NCBI GenBank assembly: GCA_016839815.1 | Contig: JAEOTM010000204.1 | Coordinates: 1-64,000, forward strand | From: Candidatus Hodarchaeota archaeon | GTDB lineage: Archaea; Asgardarchaeota; Heimdallarchaeia; Hodarchaeales; Hodarchaeaceae | Reading direction: 5' to 3' | DNA: 64,000 nt | In this document: positions 54,031-63,218 of the stretch, piece by piece | How positions within the stretch are numbered: position 1 is the stretch's first letter | How the letters are laid out: every line of letters begins with the position of its first letter | Made by a program: the position numbers and the translations under genes | Notes under the pieces: model-generated | Told to the model about the DNA's origin: nothing | The model's input: only the letters and a program-made list of their open reading frames with translations | Databases searched by the model: none

Positions 54031-56706
54031 TTGCCTATATTTAACAGGTATCTATTCAAGAAACTCATTAGAGATTCCGGAAGGACAAAATTATTAGTAA
54101 CATCTCTCCTTCTCTTGAGCATTATTGGGGTGGCATCATATATTGCTTTAGTAATGGGATATCAATCTCTTGAGTACTCGTATGAGCGATTTTACATAGA
54201 AAGTAGCTTCCACGATTATGAAATTCAGGCAACGGAAGGACAATGGTTAGATCAAAGCCAGCTGAGTACCCTTACTGAAGGTTTCCTAGTACAAAATACT
54301 GCTATCCAGGCGATTAATTACCGTTTGTTAATAGAAAGTGGTTATAACTATTCTAAGAAAGACATCTTCATCACTGGGGCAGGAAAGATTGTAGGATACA
54401 ATACAAGCACTCCGTACGAACAGCAAATTAACCGTTTATCCATTAAAGATGGAAAGGAGTACATCCCGAATGGAAACTCGAGTATCTCATCGAATGGATC
54501 ATCGAATCAGGTCATAGTGAACAACCAATTTGCAGACAGGCTAAATCTAAAAATTGAGGACCAGATTACCCTTCGAATGAATAAAGGAAAACAGGTTACG
54601 ATACGAGGAATTGCGTATTCCCCAGAATACGCTGTGGTTATTCCTTCTAAGTGGGGATCTATCATTCCGATGAACCAATATGGAATATTTTACATGCCAC
54701 TTTCCACTGTTCAGATGGATCTTAACTTAACAGGGAGAATTAATAACATTCTAATTAAATTTATACCAGAAACCACAGATTTGGTACAAAAACAAATCAT
54801 AAAAGATTATCAGAATTTAATCATACAATCATTAAACGTCAGTCTCCTTGATCCTGTATCATCAGAATTTCAAGTCTCTAATTGGTTTATAAGACTGAAT
54901 ATTGAAGGATTCAGAGAAATTGCACAATTCTTACCCTTTCTTGTATTGTGTGTGGCCACTCTTACCATTTTTGTATCGTTTAATCGACTAATCTATCACC
55001 AAAAACGTGAAATTGGGGTCATCCTCTCCTTAGGATTTACTCCAAATGATATTCTTATCCATTATATCAGCTATATCCTAATAATTGCTGGAATTGGAGC
55101 CATTTTAGGAACAATCACAGGGATATTCTTCACTCATGTGGTTGCGAGTTTTTTCGGGATAATCTCTTCGATTCCACATATATTAGTTAAGATTGATCCC
55201 TTGGTTATTCTCTTTGCAGGTTTAATGGGATTTCTAGCTTCTTTTATTGGCGGATTCTATCCAGCTTTTATTGGAAGTCGCTTAAATCCAAAACAGGCAA
55301 TAGGGAATTACACTAAAGCACTAAACCTTGGAAAATTGGCAAAATTAGGGATTATTGACAAATCTCGTCTTAATGTACAGATAAAGATGTTATTTAGGAA
55401 CATCTTCAGAAATGGATGGAGAAGTCTCACAAACACCATGGGGGCTGCAGCTACCATGATAGTTCTATTTATATCACTTACTCTACTCTTTGCCATGACG
55501 ACAACTATAAATACAGAATTTAACCAGATTAATGATTACGATCTAGAACTTACATTTACAAAACCGAAATTAGGAGATTTAAATCTTTATAGTGAATTAT
55601 CAAAATTAAAAACTATAAAGACGGAATATGGAATAGAGGCTTACGACTGTGTTTTGGAAATTCCAGTAATTTTTTTTTCCGATGACCTAAAAAAGTCAAA
55701 TGAAGGAATGTTAATTGGATTTAATTCCAGCACTCCTATCACTCACAATTTTAAGTGGGATACTCAGTTTTCTACTCAGTGGGAGAGTCCTAAATCAACC
55801 ATAGTGTTAACATCCGGACTGGCAAATTTTTTCGGACTTGAAAATAGTGTAGACAATGAGATAGTTGTAAAACATCCACGAGTACTTAGCGTAGAAGAAG
55901 AACTGTGGTTACGATTATTTTATTTCCAGAATGGAAGAAATACAACTCTCACTCTATTACAGGATCAATTCGAGGATAGTCCATATGTAATGAACTACAA
56001 TCAAAGTACTGAGTTCCAGACAAAGAACAGTCGAATCTCTGTTGGTGGAGTATCAAAAGAACTCTGGGGAACAATGAATTACGTTTCATTAGACAAAATG
56101 ATAAGTATGTTAGGCCTGAGTTTATTTAATGAATTAGGAATCGATCTGACTCCAGTGTCGAAAATTTATATCAAACTCAATTCACACGGAATAAAATTTC
56201 AATCACAAATTGAAAGTAAACTATTATCCACTCTGAATGATATTGAGTCTATTACAACAATAACACAAATTCAAGAAGGAACGGAAGCGTACTTAGAAAT
56301 TTTAAATGTCTTAATCCTTCTCCTAATAATTGTAGCTATTATAATTTCAATCTTATCACAAATAACAACCGTTTTTCTCAATACTCATGAAAGAAAGAAG
56401 GAACTCCTAACTATGCAAGTCCTAGGATCCTCAGATTTTGAAATTTCGTTTGGTTTCTTAGCTGAAAACTTACTTCTTACAGTACTTGGATTGATATTAG
56501 GGGCCCCTATTGGCTTCAGATTGACCCAAATGATCGTTACTACCATGTTCCCAATGATGGTGTATCTTCACATCACATTCGAGGTTGAAATTGTCATTCT
56601 CATTATTCTAAGTGTCATAATAACAAGTATTGTTACTCAAATTCCCACATTATTATCTCTTTTCAAATTAGATTTATCATTGATCTCAAAAGAGTTTATT
56701 GGATAA
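54031..56706 (+). CDS. FtsX-like ABC-type permease, two FtsX units
   Basis: 891 residues. One membrane segment (about 19-43) is followed by an extracellular domain (about 45-285), then three membrane segments with FtsX signatures (KREIGVILSLGFTPNDIL). A second unit starts near 450 with its own extracellular part and ends in three segments (RKKELLTMQVLGSSDFEISF). This is the MacB/LolC-like duplicated permease fold, which moves lipids or proteins or transmits force rather than importing solutes. No ATPase gene is in the window. The start is TTG at 54031. Confidence 0.88.
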   Translation: MPIFNRYLFKKLIRDSGRTKLLVTSLLLLSIIGVASYIALVMGYQSLEYSYERFYIESSFHDYEIQATEGQWLDQSQLSTLTEGFLVQNTAIQAINYRLLIESGYNYSKKDIFITGAGKIVGYNTSTPYEQQINRLSIKDGKEYIPNGNSSISSNGSSNQVIVNNQFADRLNLKIEDQITLRMNKGKQVTIRGIAYSPEYAVVIPSKWGSIIPMNQYGIFYMPLSTVQMDLNLTGRINNILIKFIPETTDLVQKQIIKDYQNLIIQSLNVSLLDPVSSEFQVSNWFIRLNIEGFREIAQFLPFLVLCVATLTIFVSFNRLIYHQKREIGVILSLGFTPNDILIHYISYILIIAGIGAILGTITGIFFTHVVASFFGIISSIPHILVKIDPLVILFAGLMGFLASFIGGFYPAFIGSRLNPKQAIGNYTKALNLGKLAKLGIIDKSRLNVQIKMLFRNIFRNGWRSLTNTMGAAATMIVLFISLTLLFAMTTTINTEFNQINDYDLELTFTKPKLGDLNLYSELSKLKTIKTEYGIEAYDCVLEIPVIFFSDDLKKSNEGMLIGFNSSTPITHNFKWDTQFSTQWESPKSTIVLTSGLANFFGLENSVDNEIVVKHPRVLSVEEELWLRLFYFQNGRNTTLTLLQDQFEDSPYVMNYNQSTEFQTKNSRISVGGVSKELWGTMNYVSLDKMISMLGLSLFNELGIDLTPVSKIYIKLNSHGIKFQSQIESKLLSTLNDIESITTITQIQEGTEAYLEILNVLILLLIIVAIIISILSQITTVFLNTHERKKELLTMQVLGSSDFEISFGFLAENLLLTVLGLILGAPIGFRLTQMIVTTMFPMMVYLHITFEVEIVILIILSVIITSIVTQIPTLLSLFKLDLSLISKEFIG

Positions 56707-56800
56707 CAATGTGATGTGTAATCTCTGATATACTCCCTCTCATGAGTTTACTCGGAAGGGAGTTAAGTTTATGAATATATAGTTCTCCTCAGCTACCAAG

Positions 56801-58228
56801 ATGGTTTCTTCAAGATTCTATTTGATTCTCATTTTAACCTCATTTTTTGCATTTTTCCTTGGACAAATAAGCACAATAACAGTGACATACCAAATACTAC
56901 AAGATCCTATCCCAGATTATATTTTTTATAATGGAACTGTTATTACCATGGAAAATAATCAACCTAGTGCGGAGGCAGTTGCGGTTATGGGAAATCTCAT
57001 TAGTACTGTTGGAACAGAAGCAGAAGTTTTTTCTTACGCTGATTCTACAACCGTATTGATCAATTTACACAAAAAAACACTGGTTCCAGGATTTATTGAT
57101 TCGCACTCTCATTGGATTGGAGATCGTGGATTAACCAATACCACAGAATTGAATGATGTCATCAATGCCTTAATCTCTTATGGATGGACCAGTATTTCGG
57201 AGCTATTTGTAAATCAGGATCGGCTAACTGAACTCCAAGCTGTAGATGACTCTAACTTATTAAAAGTTAGAGTTAATTGCTATCTCCCTTTAGGTTATGG
57301 ATTTGATAGGTTTGGGGATTGGTATCAAGCTTATACTCCTGGTCACGAATTTAGCTCTCGGTTACGAATCGCTGGAGTGAAATTATTTGCAGATAGGTGG
57401 TATTTTGAACCTCTAATTCTGATCAATCAGTCTGAAATGTATCAACTGGTTCAAGAAGCGCATGCATTAGGATTTCAAATTGCTACACACAGCGTAGTTC
57501 CTAATGCAACGGATATTGTCCTTAATGCTTACCAATCGGTGATAGGTAGCGGAACAAATGAGCTTCGACATCGAATCGAACATCTGGTGTTGCTCAGAAA
57601 TGATCAAATTACGAGGTTGGCAGAACTGGCGATTCTTGGATGTATTCAGCTTCCTTGGTTTAATTCAGATTGGAATGATAGAATTGAACCTGCAATTGGT
57701 AGAGATAGGGCACTTCTGGTAGGACGATGGCGAGATCTACTTAATGTAGGAGTTCACCTCATGGGGAGTACTGATTATCCGTACGTCCTTGGGGAGGTAA
57801 AGACTCCAATGGGTTGTTTAGCCTCTGCGGTCACAAGGATAGGTACATTGGGTGAGACTCCTGTCGACTTTATGTTAAACGAAAGGATAACTCCTGAACA
57901 AGCTTTACGTACATTGACCATAAATGGTGCTTACGGAACTTTCCAAGAAAATGTAAAAGGCAGTATTCGATTTGGCAAGTTAGCTGATTTGGTCGTCTTA
58001 TCAGACAATCCTCTAATGGTTCCTGAAACCAATATCCAAGATATTGAAGTACTATTAACAATGATTGATGGAAAAATCGAATATTTGAATCCAGAAGGTC
58101 CTGAAATTACTAATTTTCTCTCTAGTCGAACTGCTCCCATAAGCTCTGCAACATCAGTTGGGATTCTTCCTTTAATTATTACTTTTGGTGTCCTCTTCCA
58201 AATTAGAAATCTACAGAAAAAATCCTAA
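56801..58228 (+). CDS. Membrane-anchored amidohydrolase (YtcJ-like)
   Basis: 475 residues. An N-terminal signal or anchor (about 6-25) precedes a composite beta domain (FYNGTVITMENNQPSAEAVAV). Metal His102 and His104 in FIDSHSHW follow; later come VKLFADRWYF, THSVVPNA, RIEHLVLL and STDYPY for the remaining ligands. A membrane helix and basic end close the protein. Amidohydro_3 enzymes hydrolyse amide or related bonds and are usually cytosolic. The two hydrophobic ends suggest an extracellular enzyme (inference). Confidence 0.87.
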   Translation: MVSSRFYLILILTSFFAFFLGQISTITVTYQILQDPIPDYIFYNGTVITMENNQPSAEAVAVMGNLISTVGTEAEVFSYADSTTVLINLHKKTLVPGFIDSHSHWIGDRGLTNTTELNDVINALISYGWTSISELFVNQDRLTELQAVDDSNLLKVRVNCYLPLGYGFDRFGDWYQAYTPGHEFSSRLRIAGVKLFADRWYFEPLILINQSEMYQLVQEAHALGFQIATHSVVPNATDIVLNAYQSVIGSGTNELRHRIEHLVLLRNDQITRLAELAILGCIQLPWFNSDWNDRIEPAIGRDRALLVGRWRDLLNVGVHLMGSTDYPYVLGEVKTPMGCLASAVTRIGTLGETPVDFMLNERITPEQALRTLTINGAYGTFQENVKGSIRFGKLADLVVLSDNPLMVPETNIQDIEVLLTMIDGKIEYLNPEGPEITNFLSSRTAPISSATSVGILPLIITFGVLFQIRNLQKKS

Positions 58229-58271
58229 TCTCAAAGCTTGAACACTAAAGCAAGAATTCGGGATTAGGTTC

Positions 58272-58778
58272 TTAATCTTGAGTCAAGATCAATTCCGTAA
58301 GTCTAGTGAAAATAAGATCCATTTGTGATAGATCAGAAAGAGGACATTCAAAATAATGAAGATTAAGTGTCTTTGCTAATTGTTGGCCTTCCTCGGAGGA
58401 AATAGATTTATTGTTTCCATTCACCGCAACAAGACCTATGGGAACTAATTTACCTTGAATTTCCTGAAATTCGTGACACAATTCTTCAACTTTCTTAAAA
58501 GAATCAAGATCGCCTTTATCATAGAAAATAAGACACCCGTGGGCCCCTTGATAATACATACTACGTAACGCTTTATATTTTGCTCTTGAAACGATGTAAA
58601 TTTTCAATTTGACCTCAGTAGACCTTATCTTAACAGTCTTCAAGCCAAAATCGCTCCCTACAGTCGATGAATAATCAATTTTAAATGTAGAATCGGCTGT
58701 TAAACGGCCAAGATGTTGAATCAAGTGAAAATTGGTACCAATCATACAAATCTTGAAATTAAGTTTATCAGAGGTCAT
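58272..58778 (-). CDS. Small GTPase-like protein without nucleotide motifs
   Basis: 168 residues from ATG 58778 (a TTG at 58835 would add 19, Cys-rich). The Rab fold is recognisable from FKICMIG, LRSMYYQGAHGCLIFYDKGDLDSFKKVEELC and EEGQQLAKTLNLHYFECPLSD. The P-loop is GTNFHLIQ, with no Gly-Lys-Thr. DTAGQ is replaced by VSRAK, and NKxD by NGNNK. It cannot be a normal GTPase; a binding-only pseudo-GTPase is likely. It converges on the amidohydrolase gene. Confidence 0.75.
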   Translation of the reverse strand: MTSDKLNFKICMIGTNFHLIQHLGRLTADSTFKIDYSSTVGSDFGLKTVKIRSTEVKLKIYIVSRAKYKALRSMYYQGAHGCLIFYDKGDLDSFKKVEELCHEFQEIQGKLVPIGLVAVNGNNKSISSEEGQQLAKTLNLHYFECPLSDLSQMDLIFTRLTELILTQD

Positions 58779-58907
58779 TTTACACAAACTCATACACTTC
58801 TCTCCACAAACTCCAAAATGAGAAGTGATCTTCAATTCGAAAATTTCAATTTACCATAAAATAAAGATTCTTATTCCACACGCTTCTAGAAAGAACGAGA
58901 TACTAAC

Positions 58908-58914
58908 AAGGAGG
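58908..58914 (+). promoter_or_regulatory. Ribosome binding site that places the PhzF start upstream
   Basis: AAGGAGG lies seven bases before the in-frame ATA at 58922. No ATG, GTG or TTG lies between this site and the Leu-Ala-Thr at 58991, yet the codons in between encode the conserved PhzF N terminus. Confidence 0.5.
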
Positions 58915-58921
58915 TTTACGT

Positions 58922-59827
58922 ATACGCGCTTATGATTTTATTCAAACGAGTGTTTTTACTGATGATCGATATGGATTCTCGGGAAACCAGTTGGCAACGT
59001 TTTGGAATCTAAAAGAGAATGATCTAACACAGGAAGAGATGCAAGGTATTACTCGTGAAATGAATTTCTCTGAAACAACATTTGTATTTCCCTCTACAAT
59101 TAAGAAATGTATTAGAAAAGTACGAATTTTTACTCCAGGTCTTGAAATCCCATTTGCAGGCCATCCAACATTAGGAACAGCATTTGTATTAAAACATCAA
59201 GATATACTTAGTCATGATCAAATGACAGCATTTTTAGAGTTGGGAATCGGTCCAATTGAGGTGAAATTTAAAACAAACCATCATATACAGATGTATCAAT
59301 CGAAACCTGAATTTCAGGAAGTATTCGAGGACAAAGAAGTAATGGCACAAATTTTAGGAGTATCTCCTGGCGTAATTGCAGATTATGGACCCATGCAATT
59401 TATTTCAACAGGTTTTCCATTCTTAATCGTCCCTATTACCACACTAAAAGCGATTCAAGCAATCAAACTTAATTCAACTCTTTTGATGGACACTTTAAGC
59501 AACTATCCATCTCAGGATTTAGTAGTGCTTACCCCTGAAACCATTCATCCTGATTCACAGGCACATGTGCGAATGTTTGCGCCATCTGCTGGAGTTTTTG
59601 AGGATCCAGCTACAGGAAGTGCAGCTGGACCGATTGGAGGATATATTGAAGCCCATAGAATTCTAAAAAATCATGTTAAGGGGTCAAAAATATCTTTAGA
59701 GCAGGGACATGAGATTAATAGACCAAGTAAACTTATTGTAGAGTGCCTCTTCGAAAAAGAGGAATTTCAACAAATAATTGTTGGTGGTACAGTGAAGTTA
59801 ACTGCGGAAGGAAGATTTGTGCTCTAG
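58922..59827 (+). CDS. PhzF family isomerase-like protein, probable ATA start
   Basis: About 301 residues if begun at ATA 58922. The first standard start, TTG 58991, would remove the conserved N terminus (IQTSVFTDDRYGFSGNQLA, matching the usual V-D-x-F-T-x-x-x-x-x-G-N-P). Further segments are MNFSETTFVFPS, with the catalytic Glu equivalent in SET, PFAGHPTLGTAFVL, APSAGVFEDPATGSAAGPIGGY and the ending QIIVGGTVKLTAEGRFVL. PhzF proteins isomerise or epimerise small acids; the substrate is unknown. The 3' end overlaps the convergent kinase by four bases. Confidence 0.88.
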   Translation: MRAYDFIQTSVFTDDRYGFSGNQLATFWNLKENDLTQEEMQGITREMNFSETTFVFPSTIKKCIRKVRIFTPGLEIPFAGHPTLGTAFVLKHQDILSHDQMTAFLELGIGPIEVKFKTNHHIQMYQSKPEFQEVFEDKEVMAQILGVSPGVIADYGPMQFISTGFPFLIVPITTLKAIQAIKLNSTLLMDTLSNYPSQDLVVLTPETIHPDSQAHVRMFAPSAGVFEDPATGSAAGPIGGYIEAHRILKNHVKGSKISLEQGHEINRPSKLIVECLFEKEEFQQIIVGGTVKLTAEGRFVL

Positions 59828-60750
59828 GGTGACTTAAGCAGAATCCTCTCAATTTGATCTTTCTGTTCATAGATCCAGTAGAAAATCTCCTCTGCACGTT
59901 TTGCTTTTGATATATCTACAGGATGGTAATAAAGTAAGAAAAACAGCTGGATTTGCATTAAAACTGACCAAAATCCTTTTTTTTCATTTTCATTCATGAT
60001 ATTGGTTTGTAAGTATCCATTTACCATAGAATGTAAAATTGTGTACCAACTAGCAGAAAAATTTGTATTATGGGAATCAAAGATCGCACTTAAGACTCCT
60101 GATACAAGATAACATAAATCAAAAATCTTTATCCCATATGTAACTAATTCAAAGTCTAAGATGGCAATAAGTTGTGCATTTTTATGAGTTCCTTGAAAAA
60201 GAAGGTTTTCTAGATGAAAATCTCGGTGAATAACTTGCCTGGAGAACACTTTTTCGAAAGAGGAGAAACTACTTTCAACAAGATCAAGATAGGGAAGGAT
60301 TCGACTTGCATTATACCTTCCAGAGGCTTTCTGAAAGAACTTCAATACTCTTTCTCTCAACCCTTCAAAGAGTGGAGGAATATCACTGAAGTTCAACAGT
60401 GGAGCGGGAAAAAGACTAAGACTGCTATGTAATGATCCTAAAATGATTCCAAACCGTTCACACCAAGAAACATTTTCTGAAATTATTTCTAGATCAATAG
60501 TAGTACCTTCAAGGAAGGTATATAAGCAATAAGGAGTATTCTCTGTTATGGTAAACTGAGAATGATCTTGTGTTCTTAATGGAGAATTTACTGGGATTCC
60601 CTCCTTATGTAAGAATTCAAGGATTAAATTTTCTCTTTGTAGCTGATTCAAATCTTGTTTAGATTTCAGAATATACCGTTGTTCGGGAGTAATGATCAGC
60701 TTACTCCTCTTATCTTGACCAAGCTCTTTAATTTGATGGGAATGTGCCAA
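59824..60750 (-). CDS. APH/choline kinase-like phosphotransferase
   Basis: 308 residues. Features are KLIITPEQRYILKSK, CLYTFLEGTTIDLE, catalytic loop VIHRDFHLENLLFQ and metal loop AILDFELVTYGIKIFDLCYLV. This is the third APH-fold kinase in the window. The start is TTG 60750; in-frame codons continue upstream to a stop at 60786-60788 and could add about ten residues from a rarer start. Substrate unknown. Confidence 0.82.
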   Translation of the reverse strand: MAHSHQIKELGQDKRSKLIITPEQRYILKSKQDLNQLQRENLILEFLHKEGIPVNSPLRTQDHSQFTITENTPYCLYTFLEGTTIDLEIISENVSWCERFGIILGSLHSSLSLFPAPLLNFSDIPPLFEGLRERVLKFFQKASGRYNASRILPYLDLVESSFSSFEKVFSRQVIHRDFHLENLLFQGTHKNAQLIAILDFELVTYGIKIFDLCYLVSGVLSAIFDSHNTNFSASWYTILHSMVNGYLQTNIMNENEKKGFWSVLMQIQLFFLLYYHPVDISKAKRAEEIFYWIYEQKDQIERILLKSP

Positions 60751-60951
60751 TTTCCATGCTTGAAGAATCTTTTCCAGATTTTACCCTCAGATACGTTTAG
60801 TTGTCTCCGTAGATTTAGTCTTAATCTACATACTTAACTTTGATTTATTTTTGTGATATACATTTGATTAGAGGGATATTACAGGAAAATTTGTAAGGAA
60901 TCAAAATTTATACCCCCAGAGGAGTAAAATCAATTTCTGAGAGTTAAGATA

Positions 60952-61476
60952 ATGAATTCAGCAACACAACACAAGTTCAAGTGGCCTATAGGTGTTACTT
61001 TACAATTCTCCGCATCCGCCGAAGAAGTATGGGATCTAATATCCACTCCAGAAATTTTGGAGAAAACTCATCCATTCTGTAAAAGAAACCCAGTTCATAC
61101 CTGGTTTGGTGAGGGATCCAAGGATACTATTGAATATTACAATGGTAGAATCATGCATAGAGAGTTTTACTTTTGGAAAGAAGGACTGGGATATGATCTC
61201 TTGATTGGTCGAGAAGGAGGACGAAAATCAAAAGTGACATGGAGAATTAAACCTCAAGATACAGAAAATAGTGCTCTAACGATTACGATTTTTCCGAATA
61301 ATCTACAGGAGCGGTCGTGGATAAGATCAGTGCTTTTATACTACAGTGTAGTCAAACCTATGCTTAAAAAATATCTTCTTTCGGTATTAACTGGATTCGA
61401 TCATTACCTCAACACTGGTGAGCCAGTCTCCAAAAACCAGTTTGGTACTCATAAATGGTTCTCTACTCAAGATTAG
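60952..61476 (+). CDS. SRPBCC (START-like) domain protein
   Basis: 174 residues with the SRPBCC opening PIGVTLQFSASAEEVWDLISTPEILEKTHPF. Beta strands follow, ending in a long C-terminal helix (VVKPMLKKYLLSVLTGFDHYL). This helix-grip fold binds hydrophobic ligands. It lies about 100 bases before the 4Fe-4S gene on the same strand. The ligand is unknown. Confidence 0.8.
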   Translation: MNSATQHKFKWPIGVTLQFSASAEEVWDLISTPEILEKTHPFCKRNPVHTWFGEGSKDTIEYYNGRIMHREFYFWKEGLGYDLLIGREGGRKSKVTWRIKPQDTENSALTITIFPNNLQERSWIRSVLLYYSVVKPMLKKYLLSVLTGFDHYLNTGEPVSKNQFGTHKWFSTQD

Positions 61477-61574
61477 TTGTTCCAAATACATCCTCAATCA
61501 ATTCCAAGGTGAGGAGCTGGAAGGGAAATTCTACCCAAATCTATTTAAAATCATTAAAAGTGTAAAGTTGATTT

Positions 61575-62426
61575 ATGTGCCTCACCTGCTACCAACATAC
61601 ACGGAAAATCTGGTACCAACAAAAAGATGCGTATGATATCAGTTCTGGACGATTTTTGAAAATCTTTCCTGGAAAATTTCGGGAACATTGGTATAATTTT
61701 TATGGTGCACGTCTGCAAAAGATGGTAGATAATGCCACCTATGATATTGCTGCTGATGCGAATCGGAAACCGTACACAGGCCTGAAAAAAGCATTTTACA
61801 ATTATTTTGCAAGGAATTTTTTAGGGGGACAAGTAGCTTCGTCTCTTGATGAATTACTCCAAGTACTTGAGAACGCAGAGGACCTCTATTTACATTATTG
61901 CAGTTGTAAAAAGGGAGCAACAGGTGAAGCTGATCTTCGATGTATTTTTATCAATCATTTAGCTCGGTACAATCGGAAACGTCATATTGAGGGCGAAGGA
62001 CGCTTTCTCGACAAGGATGAAGCTAAAGAGATTATTATTGATCGTCGAAATCAAGGACATTATGGGACCATTTTGTGGGGGATGCGGCCCAATATTGATA
62101 GTATCTGTAATTGTGATCAGAATTGTGCTGGTTTGTATACTCCTGAAATCCGTTGGGGACTCCTCCCATCATTCATGATTAGTCAAGTTGTGAATGCTGA
62201 TAAATGTGATCCACACTGCAATAGCTGCTTAACTACCTGCTATTCAAAAGCGATTCTTAAACAAGAAGACTCTCCAGTAGATAGCGTGGATCAGGAAAAA
62301 TGTATAGGCTGTAATTTATGTGTCGAACGTTGTCCATATGGTGTGTTTGTGAGTACCCCACGAAAAATTTACTACGATGCTGCTATTGGCAAGAAAGTGG
62401 AGCTAGAAGCCTTAGAGCTTGAGTAG
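61575..62426 (+). CDS. 4Fe-4S cluster protein
   Basis: 283 residues, 16 of them Cys. The C-terminal quarter is a ferredoxin-like domain: CDPHCNSCLTTCYSKAI, then CIGCNLCVERCPYG, a complete C-x-x-C-x-x-C-x-x-x-C-P set. Additional Cys clusters are YCSCKK near 110-115, CNCDQNC near 177-183, and CLTC at the very N terminus. An electron-transfer protein or maturation factor is likely. It is unaccompanied by redox enzyme genes. Confidence 0.75.
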   Translation: MCLTCYQHTRKIWYQQKDAYDISSGRFLKIFPGKFREHWYNFYGARLQKMVDNATYDIAADANRKPYTGLKKAFYNYFARNFLGGQVASSLDELLQVLENAEDLYLHYCSCKKGATGEADLRCIFINHLARYNRKRHIEGEGRFLDKDEAKEIIIDRRNQGHYGTILWGMRPNIDSICNCDQNCAGLYTPEIRWGLLPSFMISQVVNADKCDPHCNSCLTTCYSKAILKQEDSPVDSVDQEKCIGCNLCVERCPYGVFVSTPRKIYYDAAIGKKVELEALELE

Positions 62427-62438
62427 ATCGCTTAGAAC

Positions 62439-62768
62439 CTACTTGTGTGGTAAGGTTGAAGTAAATGCAAGTCCTTTTTCAATCCAAAAATGAAGAATAG
62501 AATCCTCTGAAACACCTTCCTCATCTACAAAGATCATTCCTCTTAATGGTTTCCCAGTAAAGTCCATTTCGCGAGTAAACTCTGTTTTTAATGCTTGTTC
62601 GTAGTGTTCCTTGCCAACTCTCACCATAAGATCGTCCTTTATTACTCCAACAGTCATATTTCCATTCAGCATGAATGCAAGTCCTCCAAACATCTTTTTT
62701 TCGGTTACTCCAGGAGCTGCATCTAAAAATTCTCGAATTCGTTGAGCTAAACCTTCATCATAGACCAT
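62439..62768 (-). CDS. TfoX N-terminal domain protein
   Basis: 109 residues from ATG 62768 (a GTG at 62780 is also in frame). The TfoX_N pattern is complete: YDEGLAQRIREFLDA, KKMFGGLAFMLNGNMTVGV, DDLMVRVG, MDFTGKPLRGMIFV and a final helix. The domain is common in bacteria as a stand-alone protein of unknown function. It was probably acquired from bacteria (inference). Confidence 0.87.
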   Translation of the reverse strand: MVYDEGLAQRIREFLDAAPGVTEKKMFGGLAFMLNGNMTVGVIKDDLMVRVGKEHYEQALKTEFTREMDFTGKPLRGMIFVDEEGVSEDSILHFWIEKGLAFTSTLPHK

Positions 62769-62936
62769 TCGGGAGAACACCTGTTGAAGATGGATAATTA
62801 AGTAGAAGATTGTGTAAGAAAATATAGATACTTGTGTGAAAATCTCGTTTTGAGATTTATAAATTCACCCTGCCAGAATGACAACGTAATGAGCGAGATT
62901 TTAATAGAAAAGTCAGAAAAAAGAAGAGAATGGGTA

Positions 62937-63131
62937 TTAATACCCAATAGGGGGATAAGGTCCTTCTAGCGGGTCAGCTATCCCTTGACTGAGAGCAAAG
63001 AATGTTACAACCAGCCAAAGGGTGATCCAGAAGATTTTCATCCAATTTTTTCGCTTCGGGATTCGATTAAACACTTTTGGTCTCCTTCTGTATAATTTGT
63101 CAAAAAGGACTCTGAGCAATCTACTGCTCAA
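62937..63131 (-). CDS. Possible small membrane protein
   Basis: 64 residues from TTG. A very basic N-terminal half (RRRPKVFNRIPKRKN) precedes one membrane helix (about 33-49) and a short outer tail rich in Pro and Gly. A TATA-like CTTATATATT lies at 63151-63160 (read as AATATATAAG on the minus strand), about 25 bases before the start, which fits a leaderless transcript. No family was recognised. Confidence 0.4.
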   Translation of the reverse strand: MSSRLLRVLFDKLYRRRPKVFNRIPKRKNWMKIFWITLWLVVTFFALSQGIADPLEGPYPPIGY

Positions 63132-63218
63132 TGAGTATTGTGATTCAGGCTTATATATTCGAAAGCAGTTCTTGGGAGACTTTAATCAAAAAGAGGGGTA
63201 AACTAATGGGGAAAGTTA

